Positions 8,810 to 17,196 are shown, counted from the stretch's first letter. The stretch is 64,000 nucleotides of DNA from JAXGZG01 sp050952065 (GCA_050952065.1 JBMNKF010000001.1:1-64000); one strand, 5' to 3'. Notes: generated by a model from the sequence alone, not told the origin. A program made the numbers and translations.

Positions 8810-8983
8810 ATGTATATCTGTAATGACCCCGTTTGTGATCCAGTTTGCGATTTTTGCTGGTTTTGTAAACATGACGAAAATGGTATACCTAAGTGCTGCA
8901 CAAAGGGAAAGATTAAGGAATTTGATGATGGTTTAGGATATTGCGATGAATTTAAATGTAGTATACATGAAAAACAGCCATGA
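8810..8983 (+). CDS. 57-residue cysteine-rich protein
   Basis: A short gene starting ATG right after the previous stop, with a strong AAGGAGG site seven bases upstream. The product has nine cysteines in 57 residues, including PVCDFCWFCKHD-type spacing with C16xxC19, a CC pair at 27-28 and two more near the end (GYCDEFKCS). Cysteine pairs of this kind usually bind zinc or an iron-sulfur cluster. I believe the start, ribosome site and composition make it real, but I recognise no named family with certainty. Its position suggests cotranscription with the Phd/winged-helix gene and perhaps the DUF6884/GIY-YIG gene after it. Confidence 0.72.
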   Translation: MYICNDPVCDPVCDFCWFCKHDENGIPKCCTKGKIKEFDDGLGYCDEFKCSIHEKQP

Positions 8984-9175
8984 TGTGAATTTTGAAGTGA
9001 TTTATCCTTACCAACAGTCTGAAACATATTTATCAGTGAAAACTGATTATAAAAATGCCAAGCAAAAGATTTATATTCAGAAAGCTCGCGGTTTCAGCTG
9101 GCCTTTTCTTTTGCAAAGCTTATTGCAGATAAAATATTTATCCTTTCTGCAAAATATGGCTTAATACCAGAGAAC

Positions 9176-10399
9176 ATGATTATCGAACCTTATAACGAAA
9201 CCTTAAAAGATAAAAGTGCCCAGGAACGGCGAGCATGGGGAGACATGGTGCTAAACGAATTACGAAAAGTTTCCGACTTAGAACGCGATGAGTTTATTGT
9301 TTTGGCCGGCGAAGTTTATCAAGAAAATCTGCTGCCCCATTTGGTTCATTTTTGGCTTCCTCTCAAAGGCAAGAGGCAAGGAGAATGGATTCCGGAGTTA
9401 GAGAGACTGATTACGCTTGAAAGAGAATCAGATAAAGTGATAGTTCTTCATATGCTTTTTAATGGTCTGCCGCGATTGGATTGGACAATGATAGACCGAC
9501 TTCCCTATCAAAATGGCATATACATCATGTTTGAAAAGGGCGAAAGCTACCATGGCATGGATAGAATAGTTCGCATAGGTACCCACCGGGGTCAAGACCG
9601 TTTGTTGAAAAGGTTAAGAGACCATTTTGTGAAAGAGGATGCTGATGGCAGTATTTTCCGTAAAAACATCGGTCGTGCTTTTTTGAAAATGACTTCGGAT
9701 CCATATTTACAAGTGTGGGAAATTGATATGCATAATTCTGAAAACGAAAGAAACTATGGACACTTAATAAATGAAGGGCTTGAAACTGAACTTGAGGCAA
9801 AAATTAGCCGATATTTAAGAGATAACATCACCTTTGTTTGTTTTCCGGTTGATAAAGAAGCTGAGCGATTGAGGTTAGAAGAAGGTATTATTGCATCACT
9901 AAACAGGCATTCATCATTTGGCCCGAGCAGCAATTGGCTTGGTTTGCATAGCCCTGTGCCTGAGATTGCAAACAGCGGCCTTTGGAATAGACAGGGTTTG
10001 CTGGGACAACCTTTATCTGATGAAGAATTAGAGCGGGTTGTGTGGCTTGCCAGATTTGGAAACGATAGTCACAGAAACAATACGGGGCATAGAGCACGTG
10101 TACAAAGAGCAAAAGATAGTGTCAGGGTGGCTGTTGAAGCTACGGGTTCACAAGGGAAAACAGCCGATGATGTAAGGCAGTATATAGAAAAATTGTTACA
10201 GGAAGCAAAATTGCGAGGCGAGGACTATATTGATTTGGTTTCAGGGGATATTCATAAGCAGATGGGTATGAAAAACAGGATGCCGCAGATATGCAGGATT
10301 ATGTATGAGAAAATGATGCCTGGTGATGAAGTTTTACATACTACTCCCAGCGGTTATAGTTCGACTATAAAAATCAGGTATGACCTCAGAAATAGATAA
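9176..10399 (+). CDS. GIY-YIG nuclease-like protein with DUF6884-like N terminus, 5' end broken
   Basis: From the first available ATG the product has 407 residues. The GIY-YIG-like core runs from NGIYIMFEKGE (residues 113-123) through RIVRIGTHRGQDRLLKRL to the glutamate-rich EEGIIASLN; such domains cut DNA. A separate C-terminal domain (SGDIHKQMGMKNRMPQICR, then MPGDEVL) resembles a module seen at the ends of restriction-type proteins. The first 60 residues (MIIEPYNETLKDKSAQERR) are the tail of a DUF6884-like domain: in the same frame, codons 9053-9175 read AKDLYSESSRFQLAFSF and KIFILSAKYGLIPEN, but a TAA at 9050 and lost upstream frame remove the start. It is therefore either a truncated protein or carries an indel near 9050. 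A defence nuclease is my inference. Confidence 0.72.
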   Translation: MIIEPYNETLKDKSAQERRAWGDMVLNELRKVSDLERDEFIVLAGEVYQENLLPHLVHFWLPLKGKRQGEWIPELERLITLERESDKVIVLHMLFNGLPRLDWTMIDRLPYQNGIYIMFEKGESYHGMDRIVRIGTHRGQDRLLKRLRDHFVKEDADGSIFRKNIGRAFLKMTSDPYLQVWEIDMHNSENERNYGHLINEGLETELEAKISRYLRDNITFVCFPVDKEAERLRLEEGIIASLNRHSSFGPSSNWLGLHSPVPEIANSGLWNRQGLLGQPLSDEELERVVWLARFGNDSHRNNTGHRARVQRAKDSVRVAVEATGSQGKTADDVRQYIEKLLQEAKLRGEDYIDLVSGDIHKQMGMKNRMPQICRIMYEKMMPGDEVLHTTPSGYSSTIKIRYDLRNR

Positions 10400-10454
10400 G
10401 GCAAAGAAGTAGTGGATTAATAATGACTGCTATGTAGCAAAGAGGTGCGGAAAA

Positions 10455-11027
10455 GTGGCTGTTAATTATAAAAAATGCCCTAAATGCGGGTCTAAGAATT
10501 CGGTTAAAATTGTATATGGCATGCCGAGTTTTAAGCTTTTTCAGGAAGCTGAAGCCGGAAAAGTAAAATTGGGCGGTTGTTGCATTATAGAAGGCGGTCC
10601 GGAATACTACTGCAAGGATTGTAAAAATGAGTGGAACCGGGAGCAGGTGCTTGACATCATATACGGTCAGATTAAAGGGCTTAAAGCATCAGTGGGTGGT
10701 TACTTTGGCGGGTATTATCATGTAGATATTGATTTGAAAAATCTTAAAACTACATGGCTGTTCAAAGAGGGTGGTTCTGAAAAAACCAGTACAAGATCCA
10801 TCCGAAATAAAACTGCAGAAGAATTCATTAAGAGTTTAAAAGAGATCAATCTGCTGAACTGGAAAGCAAAATACGTAGAACCCGGAGTCTGTGACGGGAC
10901 TCAATGGAGCGTTGAAATAATTACAGACGGGAGAACCGTCAGAAAATATGGCGACAATAAGTTTCCAGAAGAATGGAGGCAGTTCTGTAAAGTGATTAAA
11001 AGAATAACGGGAAAGGAATTCAGGTGA
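10455..11027 (+). CDS. zinc-ribbon protein of unknown function
   Basis: A 190-residue protein starting with GTG. Two CxxC knuckles, KCPKCGSKN near residue 8 and YCKDCKNEW near residue 52, with a GGCC stretch between them, make an N-terminal zinc ribbon. The remaining 130 residues (GYFGGYYHVDIDLKN, WSVEIITDGR) look like a small alpha/beta domain of unknown role. No signal peptide or membrane segment is visible. The next gene starts within its stop codon, so the two are translationally coupled and may act together. No catalytic motif is apparent. Confidence 0.7.
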   Translation: MAVNYKKCPKCGSKNSVKIVYGMPSFKLFQEAEAGKVKLGGCCIIEGGPEYYCKDCKNEWNREQVLDIIYGQIKGLKASVGGYFGGYYHVDIDLKNLKTTWLFKEGGSEKTSTRSIRNKTAEEFIKSLKEINLLNWKAKYVEPGVCDGTQWSVEIITDGRTVRKYGDNKFPEEWRQFCKVIKRITGKEFR

Positions 11028-11677
11028 AAGTGATGAAAGCCTTTCAGATAAAAATCGAATTAATTGATTCCGAACCACTAATATGGAGAAGGGTAGTTAT
11101 CCCGGCGGATGTTACCTTCAGACGCCTGCATGACACAATACAATTTTCAATGGGTTGGCGGGATTATCATCTTTATGAATTTGAGTTTCCGCAGGAGAAA
11201 CTCAGAATTACAAATGACGAAGAATCCTATGAGGTATTTAAATTTTACTCTGCCAAGTACAAAAGCAAAAAGCCAACAAGAAAGGAAGACCCTCATGGCA
11301 TTATAGCCAGGATAATTGAAACAACCGTTAGACAGCCTCAAACGGTCAAAATTGATAACTATCTGGAAAAATATAAGACCCTTGAGTACATTTATGACTT
11401 TGGCGATTATTGGAGACATAAAATTGAACTGGAAAAAACCATTGAAGATTATGAGTTTGGTTACCCTATAATACTTGCAGGCGCGGGGGCTTGTCCGCCG
11501 GAAGATGTAGGTGGTTTTGGCGGTTACAAAGAATTTCTTGAAGCATGGAATGACCTTAAGCATCCGGAACATGAATCAATGCGGCAATGGGGAGAAAGCC
11601 AGCATTACAGGGAATTTGACATTGACTTTAGGAATGATCTGCTAAAGACATGCTTGAAAATCAAAAAAGTAAAGTAG
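11024..11677 (+). CDS. plasmid pRiA4b ORF-3-like protein
   Basis: A 217-residue protein with the typical start of this family (FQIKIELIDSEPLIWRRVVI), the HDTIQFSMGWRDYHLYEF core and the GACPPEDVGG motif ahead of the C terminus. The biochemical function of the family is unknown; members are common on mobile DNA. The GTG start at 11024 overlaps the upstream stop; an ATG at 11033 is also possible. Together with the zinc-ribbon gene it forms a two-gene operon inside the AT-rich island. Confidence 0.85.
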   Translation: MKVMKAFQIKIELIDSEPLIWRRVVIPADVTFRRLHDTIQFSMGWRDYHLYEFEFPQEKLRITNDEESYEVFKFYSAKYKSKKPTRKEDPHGIIARIIETTVRQPQTVKIDNYLEKYKTLEYIYDFGDYWRHKIELEKTIEDYEFGYPIILAGAGACPPEDVGGFGGYKEFLEAWNDLKHPEHESMRQWGESQHYREFDIDFRNDLLKTCLKIKKVK

Positions 11678-11748
11678 TGGAGGAAGACGACTTATTCCTC
11701 AAGAGTCATATTTTAGGTTTCAATGGGCTATGCTGATATACTTCCTGC

Positions 11749-11989
11749 GTAGATATGTTCCCGTGAACAGCGATTTTTCAAAAATGTCCGAAAAACTCAT
11801 TGACATGTTCCCGTAAACGTAAGGTTCAAAAAATTAGCCCAAGACATCAATCCAAGCGGCTCGTTCCATGTGGAGTGTGTGGTATTGATGTCAAGGCTGT
11901 AAGCCTTTATTTTACTAGGTTTCCGGAAGTACATCCAAGTTGTCTACTCAACCTAAAGGTTCAAAATACGTACATGGGAACATATCGAC
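11749..11989. repeat. small inverted-repeat (MITE-like) element
   Basis: GTAGATATGTTCCCGTGAAC at 11749-11768 is matched in inverse orientation by GTACATGGGAACATATCGAC at 11970-11989. A further direct copy of the core, ACATGTTCCCGTAAAC, lies near 11804, and AGGTTCAAAA occurs twice inside (near 11821 and 11956). The 241-base unit has no convincing gene: the open frame across it lacks a ribosome site and any domain. It may be a non-autonomous element or the fused ends of a deleted insertion sequence. Confidence 0.55.
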
Positions 11990-12158
11990 GATTATTTTTG
12001 AGGTAAAATTTGAACTCCAAAATTAGCAGGGTTGAGTTGACAGAATAGATAACGGCCTTTTTTCATAGGGGTTGAGGAGACAGGATGGATGTACATTTAA
12101 TGCAGGTATACTCATTTTCTGAAAAGACTTTATTTATTATGTATATAGTTGTAATATG

Positions 12159-12187
12159 TTGAAATTGTTCGTTTTTTCGCATATAAT
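12159..12187 (+). promoter_or_regulatory. sigma-A type promoter upstream of the HTH gene
   Basis: TTGAAA at 12159-12164 and TATAAT at 12182-12187 are separated by 17 bases, close to the consensus. The HTH gene starts 37 bases downstream. Confidence 0.75.
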
Positions 12188-12223
12188 AAAAATTGGAATT
12201 TTGTGTTCTGCGAGGTATTCATA

Positions 12224-12412
12224 ATGGATTACTTAACGACAAAACAAGCAGCTGAAAAATGGAATATATCCCCACGCAGAGTTCAAGTTTTATGCGAACA
12301 GGGGCGCATTAAGGGCGCTGTTCGTTTGGGTTGGGCGTGGGCTATACCAAAGGATGCGGAAAAGCCTGAAGATGCGAGACGTAGAAGGAAATTAAAGGAA
12401 AAACTGAGGTGA
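12224..12412 (+). CDS. small helix-turn-helix DNA-binding protein
   Basis: A 62-residue protein that is nearly all one MerR/excisionase-type helix-turn-helix: TTKQAAEKWNISPRRVQVLC, then GRIKGAVRLGWAWAIPKDA, followed by a basic tail (RRRRKLKEKLR). The ATG at 12224 is chosen because GAGGT lies upstream; the longer frame from 12203 has no ribosome site. Such proteins often sit ahead of helicase-containing restriction or repair genes in Clostridia, which fits the helicase-like stub that follows ten bases later. Confidence 0.85.
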   Translation: MDYLTTKQAAEKWNISPRRVQVLCEQGRIKGAVRLGWAWAIPKDAEKPEDARRRRKLKEKLR

Positions 12413-12422
12413 GAAAACGATA

Positions 12423-12800
12423 ATGTTTTATAAGATGATTCAGAGAAAAAGAGATATGTGGTACTCTTCTTCAGAGTGTACCATTGATGAATTGATATCC
12501 TACATAGTTAATAAAGGTGAAATGCGCGACGTACAAATTGATGCAATTAAAACTTATTTGTATTTAAAGATAGCTTGCGAAAATAAACCACTGTGGGAAT
12601 TATTCTCCAGAGGCTATTTTAACAATTTAAATGTTGATGATTTAGAAGTTAAAGCTTCATTAAGAGAGAAATTGCAAAACAATCCGGCAGCGCTAGCTTT
12701 GTATGAGTATTCTACCTTGAAAAATGAGAAAGATGAACAAGTTTCAGAAAAGTTGGAAAAGGCAATAATAAATGAAATTCAGTATTTAGGAATCGCTTAA
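12423..12800 (+). pseudogene. N-terminal stub resembling a DEAD/DEAH helicase-family protein
   Basis: 125 residues beginning MFYKMIQRKRDMWYSSSEC. The part TIDELISYIVNKGEMRDVQI, then DAIKTYLYLKIACENKPLW, looks to me like the region that precedes the Walker A of a family of large DEAD/DEAH helicase proteins linked to defence loci, but the product stops (QYLGIA) before any helicase motif. I infer that the rest of the gene was deleted before the AbrB-type gene and IS3 element downstream. This assignment is from memory of the family; the stub itself has no diagnostic motif, so an independent small protein cannot be excluded. Confidence 0.45.
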
Positions 12801-12968
12801 ATTTAGATTCACTACCGTTCATAATTGTTATCGAAATTGGGTAGACCTCCTATTGACAGTTGAATAGTAACAACCTATCGGGCAGGTACGTCCGTTTTTT
12901 TGTTAGCTTGGCAGGATTTGCTAAGGTGTTGGCGAATAAACTACCAAGATTCTTAGATTCTTAGGCAG

Positions 12969-13175
12969 GTGACCACCTTGACTGATAAAGTTAAGTTTTA
13001 TACACCAAAGGTAGGTCCAAAAGGTTTGATGACCATCCCAAAAGAGATACGGACTACTCTCGGGATAGAAGAAGGCGACAGAGTGTTACTAAAAATTGAG
13101 CCGGATGGTAAAGTAATACTTGAAAAGGCTATGATAGTTTCTGCATATCGGGATTTTATACCCGCTCAAGGTTAA
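12969..13175 (+). CDS. AbrB/SpoVT-type DNA-binding protein
   Basis: A 68-residue protein with the swapped-hairpin AbrB fold: KVGPKGLMTIPKEIRTTLGI, then EEGDRVLLKIEPDGKVIL. The family includes MazE-type antitoxins and transition-state regulators. It begins at GTG 12969. No PIN or MazF-type toxin gene follows; the IS3 element begins about 100 bases downstream and may have replaced a partner. On its own the gene can only be called a likely orphan antitoxin or regulator. Confidence 0.85.
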   Translation: MTTLTDKVKFYTPKVGPKGLMTIPKEIRTTLGIEEGDRVLLKIEPDGKVILEKAMIVSAYRDFIPAQG

Positions 13176-13277
13176 GCATTTCGCAGATAAAAAATCTCAT
13201 TTATAAATAGTATCAAAAAACCGAACGAACTGTTTTTGAAGTTTTTACTGATGGGTTAACAGCGATACAGAGGATGG

Positions 13278-14905
13278 TGCGGACAAAAACCTGGACTCAA
13301 ATGAGACAGGAGGATGTCCGTGTACTCACTCGAAGATCGTACGAAGGCAGTTGAACTCTACTTCAAGTATGGCGGTGCCTCGGCCGCCGTTAGGCGGGAG
13401 TTAGGGTACCCCTCAAAAAGAACGCTGAAGCTGTGGGTTGGGGAGTACAAGACCACCGGGGCGCTTCATGAGAAATACTGCGGGGTTCGTAGATCCAAGT
13501 ACTCCAAAGAACAGAAGCAGCTCGCAGTCGACTACTACCTGGAACACGGTCGCAGCCTGCGCCGTAGCATCGATGTCCTTGGCTACCCGAACCGGGAAAC
13601 ACTGAGGCAATGGCTGGATGAAGCGATACCGGACCGGCAGGGACTGCGCGGGAGAAGGTCACTCGACCCAAAAGTGGAACTTACCTGTGAGCAGAAAGAG
13701 GAGGCCGTACTAGACCTGTGTTGTAGCGAGGACCCGGCCAAAGAAGTGGCAGCGAAGTACGGTGTTAGCCGCGCTGCCTTGTACAAGTGGAAGAACGATC
13801 TGCTCGGGAAGGAGTCCATGTTGAAGAGGCGCAAACGCATGGAACCCACACTGATCGATGACAAGAACGCGTTGACGGCAAAGGTGGAGTCGCTTAAGCA
13901 GCAGATACATACGCTAGAAAAGCAGATCTACCGGCTTCGACTTGAGCGGGACGTCATGGAAGTGACGGCGGAAATACTAAAAAAAGGCCCGGGCGCCGAT
14001 CCGAAGAAACTGACCAACCGGGAGAAGGCGGCAGCGATCGGCGCCCTGAGGAAGAGATACCCCCTGAATGAGATGCTGGAGTGCTTCGCCATGCCCAAGA
14101 GCAGCTACTTTTACAATAAGACTGTCATGTCTATGCCCGATAAGTACGCCGAGCTCCGCGAGCGCGTGCGTGCCGCTTTCACCGCGGCGGATGGGCGCTA
14201 CGGTTACCGGCGGATTCATGCCTTTCTCACCAGAGACGGTGGGACCGTGTCCGAAAAGGTGGTACGCAGGCTCATGCGTGACCAGGACCTCGTCGTGATC
14301 CACCTCAAGAAGCGCAAGTACACCTCCTATGTGGGTGAGATCAGCCCTCCTGTTCCTAACCTAGTTGAGCGAGACTTTCACGCAGGCGCGCCAAACACCA
14401 AGTGGCTCACCGACCTTACGGAGTTACAACTGCCTGCAGGCAAGGTCTATCTCTCTCCCATGGTCGACTGCTTCGATGGCATGGTAGTCAGCTGGAGCAT
14501 CGGCACTAGTCCTGATGCAGGGATGGTGAACTCGATGCTGGACAGTGCTATTGCGACGCTGGAAGCAGGTGACCATCCTATAGTCCACAGTGACCGGGGC
14601 GGCCACTACCGCTGGCCCGGCTGGATCGAAAGGATGGAAGCTGCGGGACTCAGGCGGTCAATGTCCAAGAAGGGCTGTTCTCCCGACAACGCGGCCTGCG
14701 AGGGCTTCTTCGGGCGGTTGAAGAACGAGTTCTTCTACGGAAGATCGTGGGCTGGGGTCAGTATTGAGGAGTTCATCCGAAGACTCGACCATTACCTGCG
14801 CTGGTATAACCAGGAGCGAATCAAGATGTCGCTCGGCGGAAGGAGCCCGATGGAATACAGGCGAGGCCTAAAGTGTGCATGATGAAGTCCAAAAAAACGT
14901 CCGCA
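13278..14905 (+). mobile_element. IS3-family element, copy 1
   Basis: The ends TGCGGACAAAAACCTGGACT at 13278 and, inverted, TGCGGACGTTTTTTTGGACT ending at 14905 form imperfect inverted repeats that finish in TG...CA as usual for IS3. One open frame fills the element. A nearly identical copy lies inverted at 22297-23918. I do not see a clear target duplication. Confidence 0.88.
13314..14882 (+). CDS. IS3-family transposase, single-frame OrfAB
   Basis: 522 residues that join the usual OrfA and OrfB without the programmed frameshift of most IS3 elements. Three N-terminal helix-turn-helix units (YSLEDRTKAVELYFKYGG; RYSKEQ-type; TCEQKEEAVLDLC) and a leucine-zipper-like coil (SLKQQIHTLEKQIYRLRLE) precede the HTH_21 and rve domains. 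The catalytic triad is visible in WLTDLTEL, HSDRGGHY and GRLKNEFFY. The start has CAGGAGGATG upstream. The gene is intact and nearly identical to the copy at 22317-23882 except for a short variable stretch near residues 45-65. Confidence 0.94.
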   Translation: MSVYSLEDRTKAVELYFKYGGASAAVRRELGYPSKRTLKLWVGEYKTTGALHEKYCGVRRSKYSKEQKQLAVDYYLEHGRSLRRSIDVLGYPNRETLRQWLDEAIPDRQGLRGRRSLDPKVELTCEQKEEAVLDLCCSEDPAKEVAAKYGVSRAALYKWKNDLLGKESMLKRRKRMEPTLIDDKNALTAKVESLKQQIHTLEKQIYRLRLERDVMEVTAEILKKGPGADPKKLTNREKAAAIGALRKRYPLNEMLECFAMPKSSYFYNKTVMSMPDKYAELRERVRAAFTAADGRYGYRRIHAFLTRDGGTVSEKVVRRLMRDQDLVVIHLKKRKYTSYVGEISPPVPNLVERDFHAGAPNTKWLTDLTELQLPAGKVYLSPMVDCFDGMVVSWSIGTSPDAGMVNSMLDSAIATLEAGDHPIVHSDRGGHYRWPGWIERMEAAGLRRSMSKKGCSPDNAACEGFFGRLKNEFFYGRSWAGVSIEEFIRRLDHYLRWYNQERIKMSLGGRSPMEYRRGLKCA

Positions 14906-15326
14906 CCTCCAGATGTGCATTTTCAAGTGGCCGTTGACATACTTTCGTGGCTTATATGGCTCAGATGGGATGGGAACTGCAGCCGAAGCATGAGCCGAAG
15001 TGAACCTGGAAATACGTCCTGATGGCCAGGATGTTCAAGGGGGAGTCGTCGTCTTTGTGAACACCGAACTCGAAGCTGCCCTGATGTTCTGGCAGGCGGG
15101 CTTCGGCGCCATGATTATCTGGGACTAAGGCGAAGAGCCTCGCTACTTAGCTTCGCTACCGGATCCCGATCTGTTTGGTTGATTGGACTGCTCACATTAG
15201 CGCGAGAAATATGGTAAACTTGTGGCGAATATGCCACTCATGATGCTTTATTGGGCTCTTCTGAGCCTAACAAAGGGATAGTATGACACTTGTTCCGAAG
15301 AAGGGAGACCCTGTCGAGGAGCTATA
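14906..15326. other. intergenic stretch with a possible short coding remnant
   Basis: No intact gene. Between about 15001 and 15128 one plus-strand frame reads VNLEIRPDGQDVQGGVVVFV and ends AALMFWQAGFGAMIIWD, which has protein-like composition but no start site or family I can name; it is probably the tail of a deleted gene. The final 60 bases hold the leader of the deacetylase gene. Confidence 0.4.
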
Positions 15327-16235
15327 GTGGTGACACCCAAGAAGTGGACCTGGGTTTTTCTATGGGTCGCGCTGTTCCTGCTCACTTGTAGCGCCATCTG
15401 CTCCAAAGTACACACCATCAGAAACAATGACGGGCTTGGGCATCGTACAGATGAAGGATCTTCTAGTCACACGTACGATGTTCCAATCCTCATGTACCAC
15501 CATGTAGACGAACGGCCGACCGATTGGGTAATTCCCGAATCAACCCTGAGAGCACATATGAAGGCGCTGAAAGAGTCAGGATACGAAGCAGTATCCTTTG
15601 CAGCCCTCATCGAGTTTGTGGAGAAGGGGAAGCCTCTGCCTGAAAAACCGATTGTCATCACGTTCGACGACGGGTATAAGAGTACGGTCGAGGTTGCCGC
15701 GCCCATACTCAAGGAGTACGGGATGCGGGCATGTGTGAACGTGATCGGAGTGTTGGTGGGGAAAAGCACCTACAAGGACACGGATATCCCTGTTGACCCA
15801 TATCTCAGTTTCGATGAGGCCCTCCCATGGGTCCGCGAGGGAGTCCTCGAGATCCAGTGTCACAGTTTCGACATGCACCAAACACATCTCGACGGCGAAG
15901 GCTACCGCAGAGGAGTACTTCAGAAACCAGGAGAGACTGAAGAGGAGTACATCGCGACCCTCAAGAATGACATCGCCGCCTGTATAAAGGCGATTGAAGA
16001 AGGCTTAGGTATTCGGCCCACCGTGTTCGCCTATCCTTACGGTCTGTATACCGATTTGTCCGAGAGACTCCTGAGCGAAGCAGGCATCAAGGTTACTCTC
16101 ACATCTGACCCGGGCATAAACACGGTGGTGAGAGGAGAGCCGGATAGTCTCCGCCTTATGAAACGACTCAACATTGTAGGACACCTTTCACCGGATGCAC
16201 TTCTCAATCTGTTGGAGAAGCCAGGTGAGAAGTGA
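15327..16235 (+). CDS. membrane-anchored polysaccharide deacetylase
   Basis: A NodB-type carbohydrate esterase (CE4), 302 residues. An N-terminal hydrophobic segment (residues 6-24, KWTWVFLWVALFLLTC) acts as signal anchor or signal peptide. The NodB core has PILMYHHVDE, the catalytic and metal motif TFDDGYKST, and the metal-binding histidine pair in QCHSFDMHQTH. These enzymes remove acetyl groups from cell-wall or extracellular polysaccharide. Start GTG 15327 follows GAGGAGC. It stands alone between an IS3 element and a remnant, so its neighbours say nothing about its substrate. Confidence 0.92.
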   Translation: MVTPKKWTWVFLWVALFLLTCSAICSKVHTIRNNDGLGHRTDEGSSSHTYDVPILMYHHVDERPTDWVIPESTLRAHMKALKESGYEAVSFAALIEFVEKGKPLPEKPIVITFDDGYKSTVEVAAPILKEYGMRACVNVIGVLVGKSTYKDTDIPVDPYLSFDEALPWVREGVLEIQCHSFDMHQTHLDGEGYRRGVLQKPGETEEEYIATLKNDIAACIKAIEEGLGIRPTVFAYPYGLYTDLSERLLSEAGIKVTLTSDPGINTVVRGEPDSLRLMKRLNIVGHLSPDALLNLLEKPGEK

Positions 16236-16519
16236 TCAAAATTGTTGAAGGGAATGTGTGCCTCAAACTGCAGAGTTTAACCCCCCCCGATAGGCAGGCA
16301 CTGGTTATGTATAGCCGGAGACGATCTTCACTTCACAGAAAGGCATTGCATGGAGACAGCGTAGCTTCAAGCTGGCATTGCACGTGGCCTGGCATGAGTT
16401 TCCTGGGCAGTTCCCGCTGAAATCAAGTAGCTTGACCTAACCTCATTCATGGCAAGGAAAGAAGAGTGGATTCGAAGGTAGTAACTCACAGCCGACGGCA
16501 GCTTGACCTGCCCGTGTGC
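16236..16519. other. non-coding stretch after the deacetylase
   Basis: No supported gene. A C-tract (CCCCCCC near 16282) and short open frames without ribosome sites are all that is visible. Confidence 0.45.
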
Positions 16520-16938
16520 TCAGACAATCAGGTAGAGGGGAGGGTTCTTGTCGCCCTCCCCGACAATCACTGCGACTGAGACTCTTCCGACTGCTGGATC
16601 ATATGTCAGACCACTTGCCACTGCATGAAGATAGGCATGTACGAGTTTGCGCACGGGATGAACTGAAAATCGATCGTAGCAGAAGACTGCGCCGCTACGG
16701 TTTGAGTCATCCACTTCCAGCGCCGCTCTGTACTAGTTTCGAGGAGCTTATACTTGACAACACTTCCAGATTGAAGGGCGACAAACGCTCCGGCTGGATT
16801 CGCACCCACGTATCCAATGAACTGTCTCGGTGCAGGAGTGTTATTCACCAACGATACAGAGAAGAAGTACTGGGCACCCCAGTTTCCGATGTTGTGGAGC
16901 GGCGAGGCCTGGTTGCAACTGGCCGTTCCACCCTGTAC
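16520..16938 (-). pseudogene. C-terminal remnant of an unknown, probably structural protein
   Basis: On the minus strand the sequence from the edge of the truncated IS21-B element reads as protein: GNWGAQYFFSVSLVNN, APRQFIGYVGANPAGAFVAL, KYKLLETSTERRWKWMTQTV. Near 16625 the frame shifts by one base and continues as AVASGLTYDPAVGRVSVAVI to LYLIV and a stop at 16520. Two open frames that join into one sensible sequence show a real gene, cut at its 5' side by the insertion sequence and frameshifted near its end. The repeated beta-strand character suggests an extracellular or carbohydrate-associated domain, but I do not recognise the family. Confidence 0.62.
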
Positions 16939-17196
16939 TGTTACGGCCGGTTGTAAAATCCGCCATTAGGGCCGGATGAAAAATCCCCCACCCCCTCGAA
17001 GAAGCACTCCGTAACGAGCCAAGTTTCGGAGGTGCGATTCTTGCTAGGAGGCGGGGAAACTTTGGATATCAAACTCATGCGCAGCCAAGGACTCAGCATC
17101 AGGGAGATCTCTAGGCGGACCGGCAGAGACCGGAAGACCATCGCCAAGTATCTCCAGTGCCAAGAACTGCCCAAGTACAAACCCAGGCCACGTTGA
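16939..17196 (+). mobile_element. truncated IS21-type element, family B
   Basis: Begins TGTTACGGCCGG at 16939, the same end as at 26058, and appears identical to the istA end of the complete family-B copy through the ribosome site AGGAGG, the TTG start at 17062 and the first 43 codons of istA. The match breaks after CCCAGGCCAC (about 17191), where the frame meets TGA at 17194. Everything beyond is unrelated AT-rich island. The abrupt junction marks an integration or recombination point. Confidence 0.9.

Noticed and set aside
11800..12006. 68-residue frame inside the inverted-repeat element
   Set aside because: No ribosome site and it spans the right inverted repeat; best explained by the repeat element.
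12969..13175. Complete MazEF or VapBC toxin-antitoxin pair
   Set aside because: Only the AbrB-type half is present; no toxin-like frame lies between it and the IS3 element.
16232..16956. Plus-strand frames after the deacetylase
   Set aside because: They lie antisense to the convincing minus-strand remnant at 16520-16938 or lack any coding signal.
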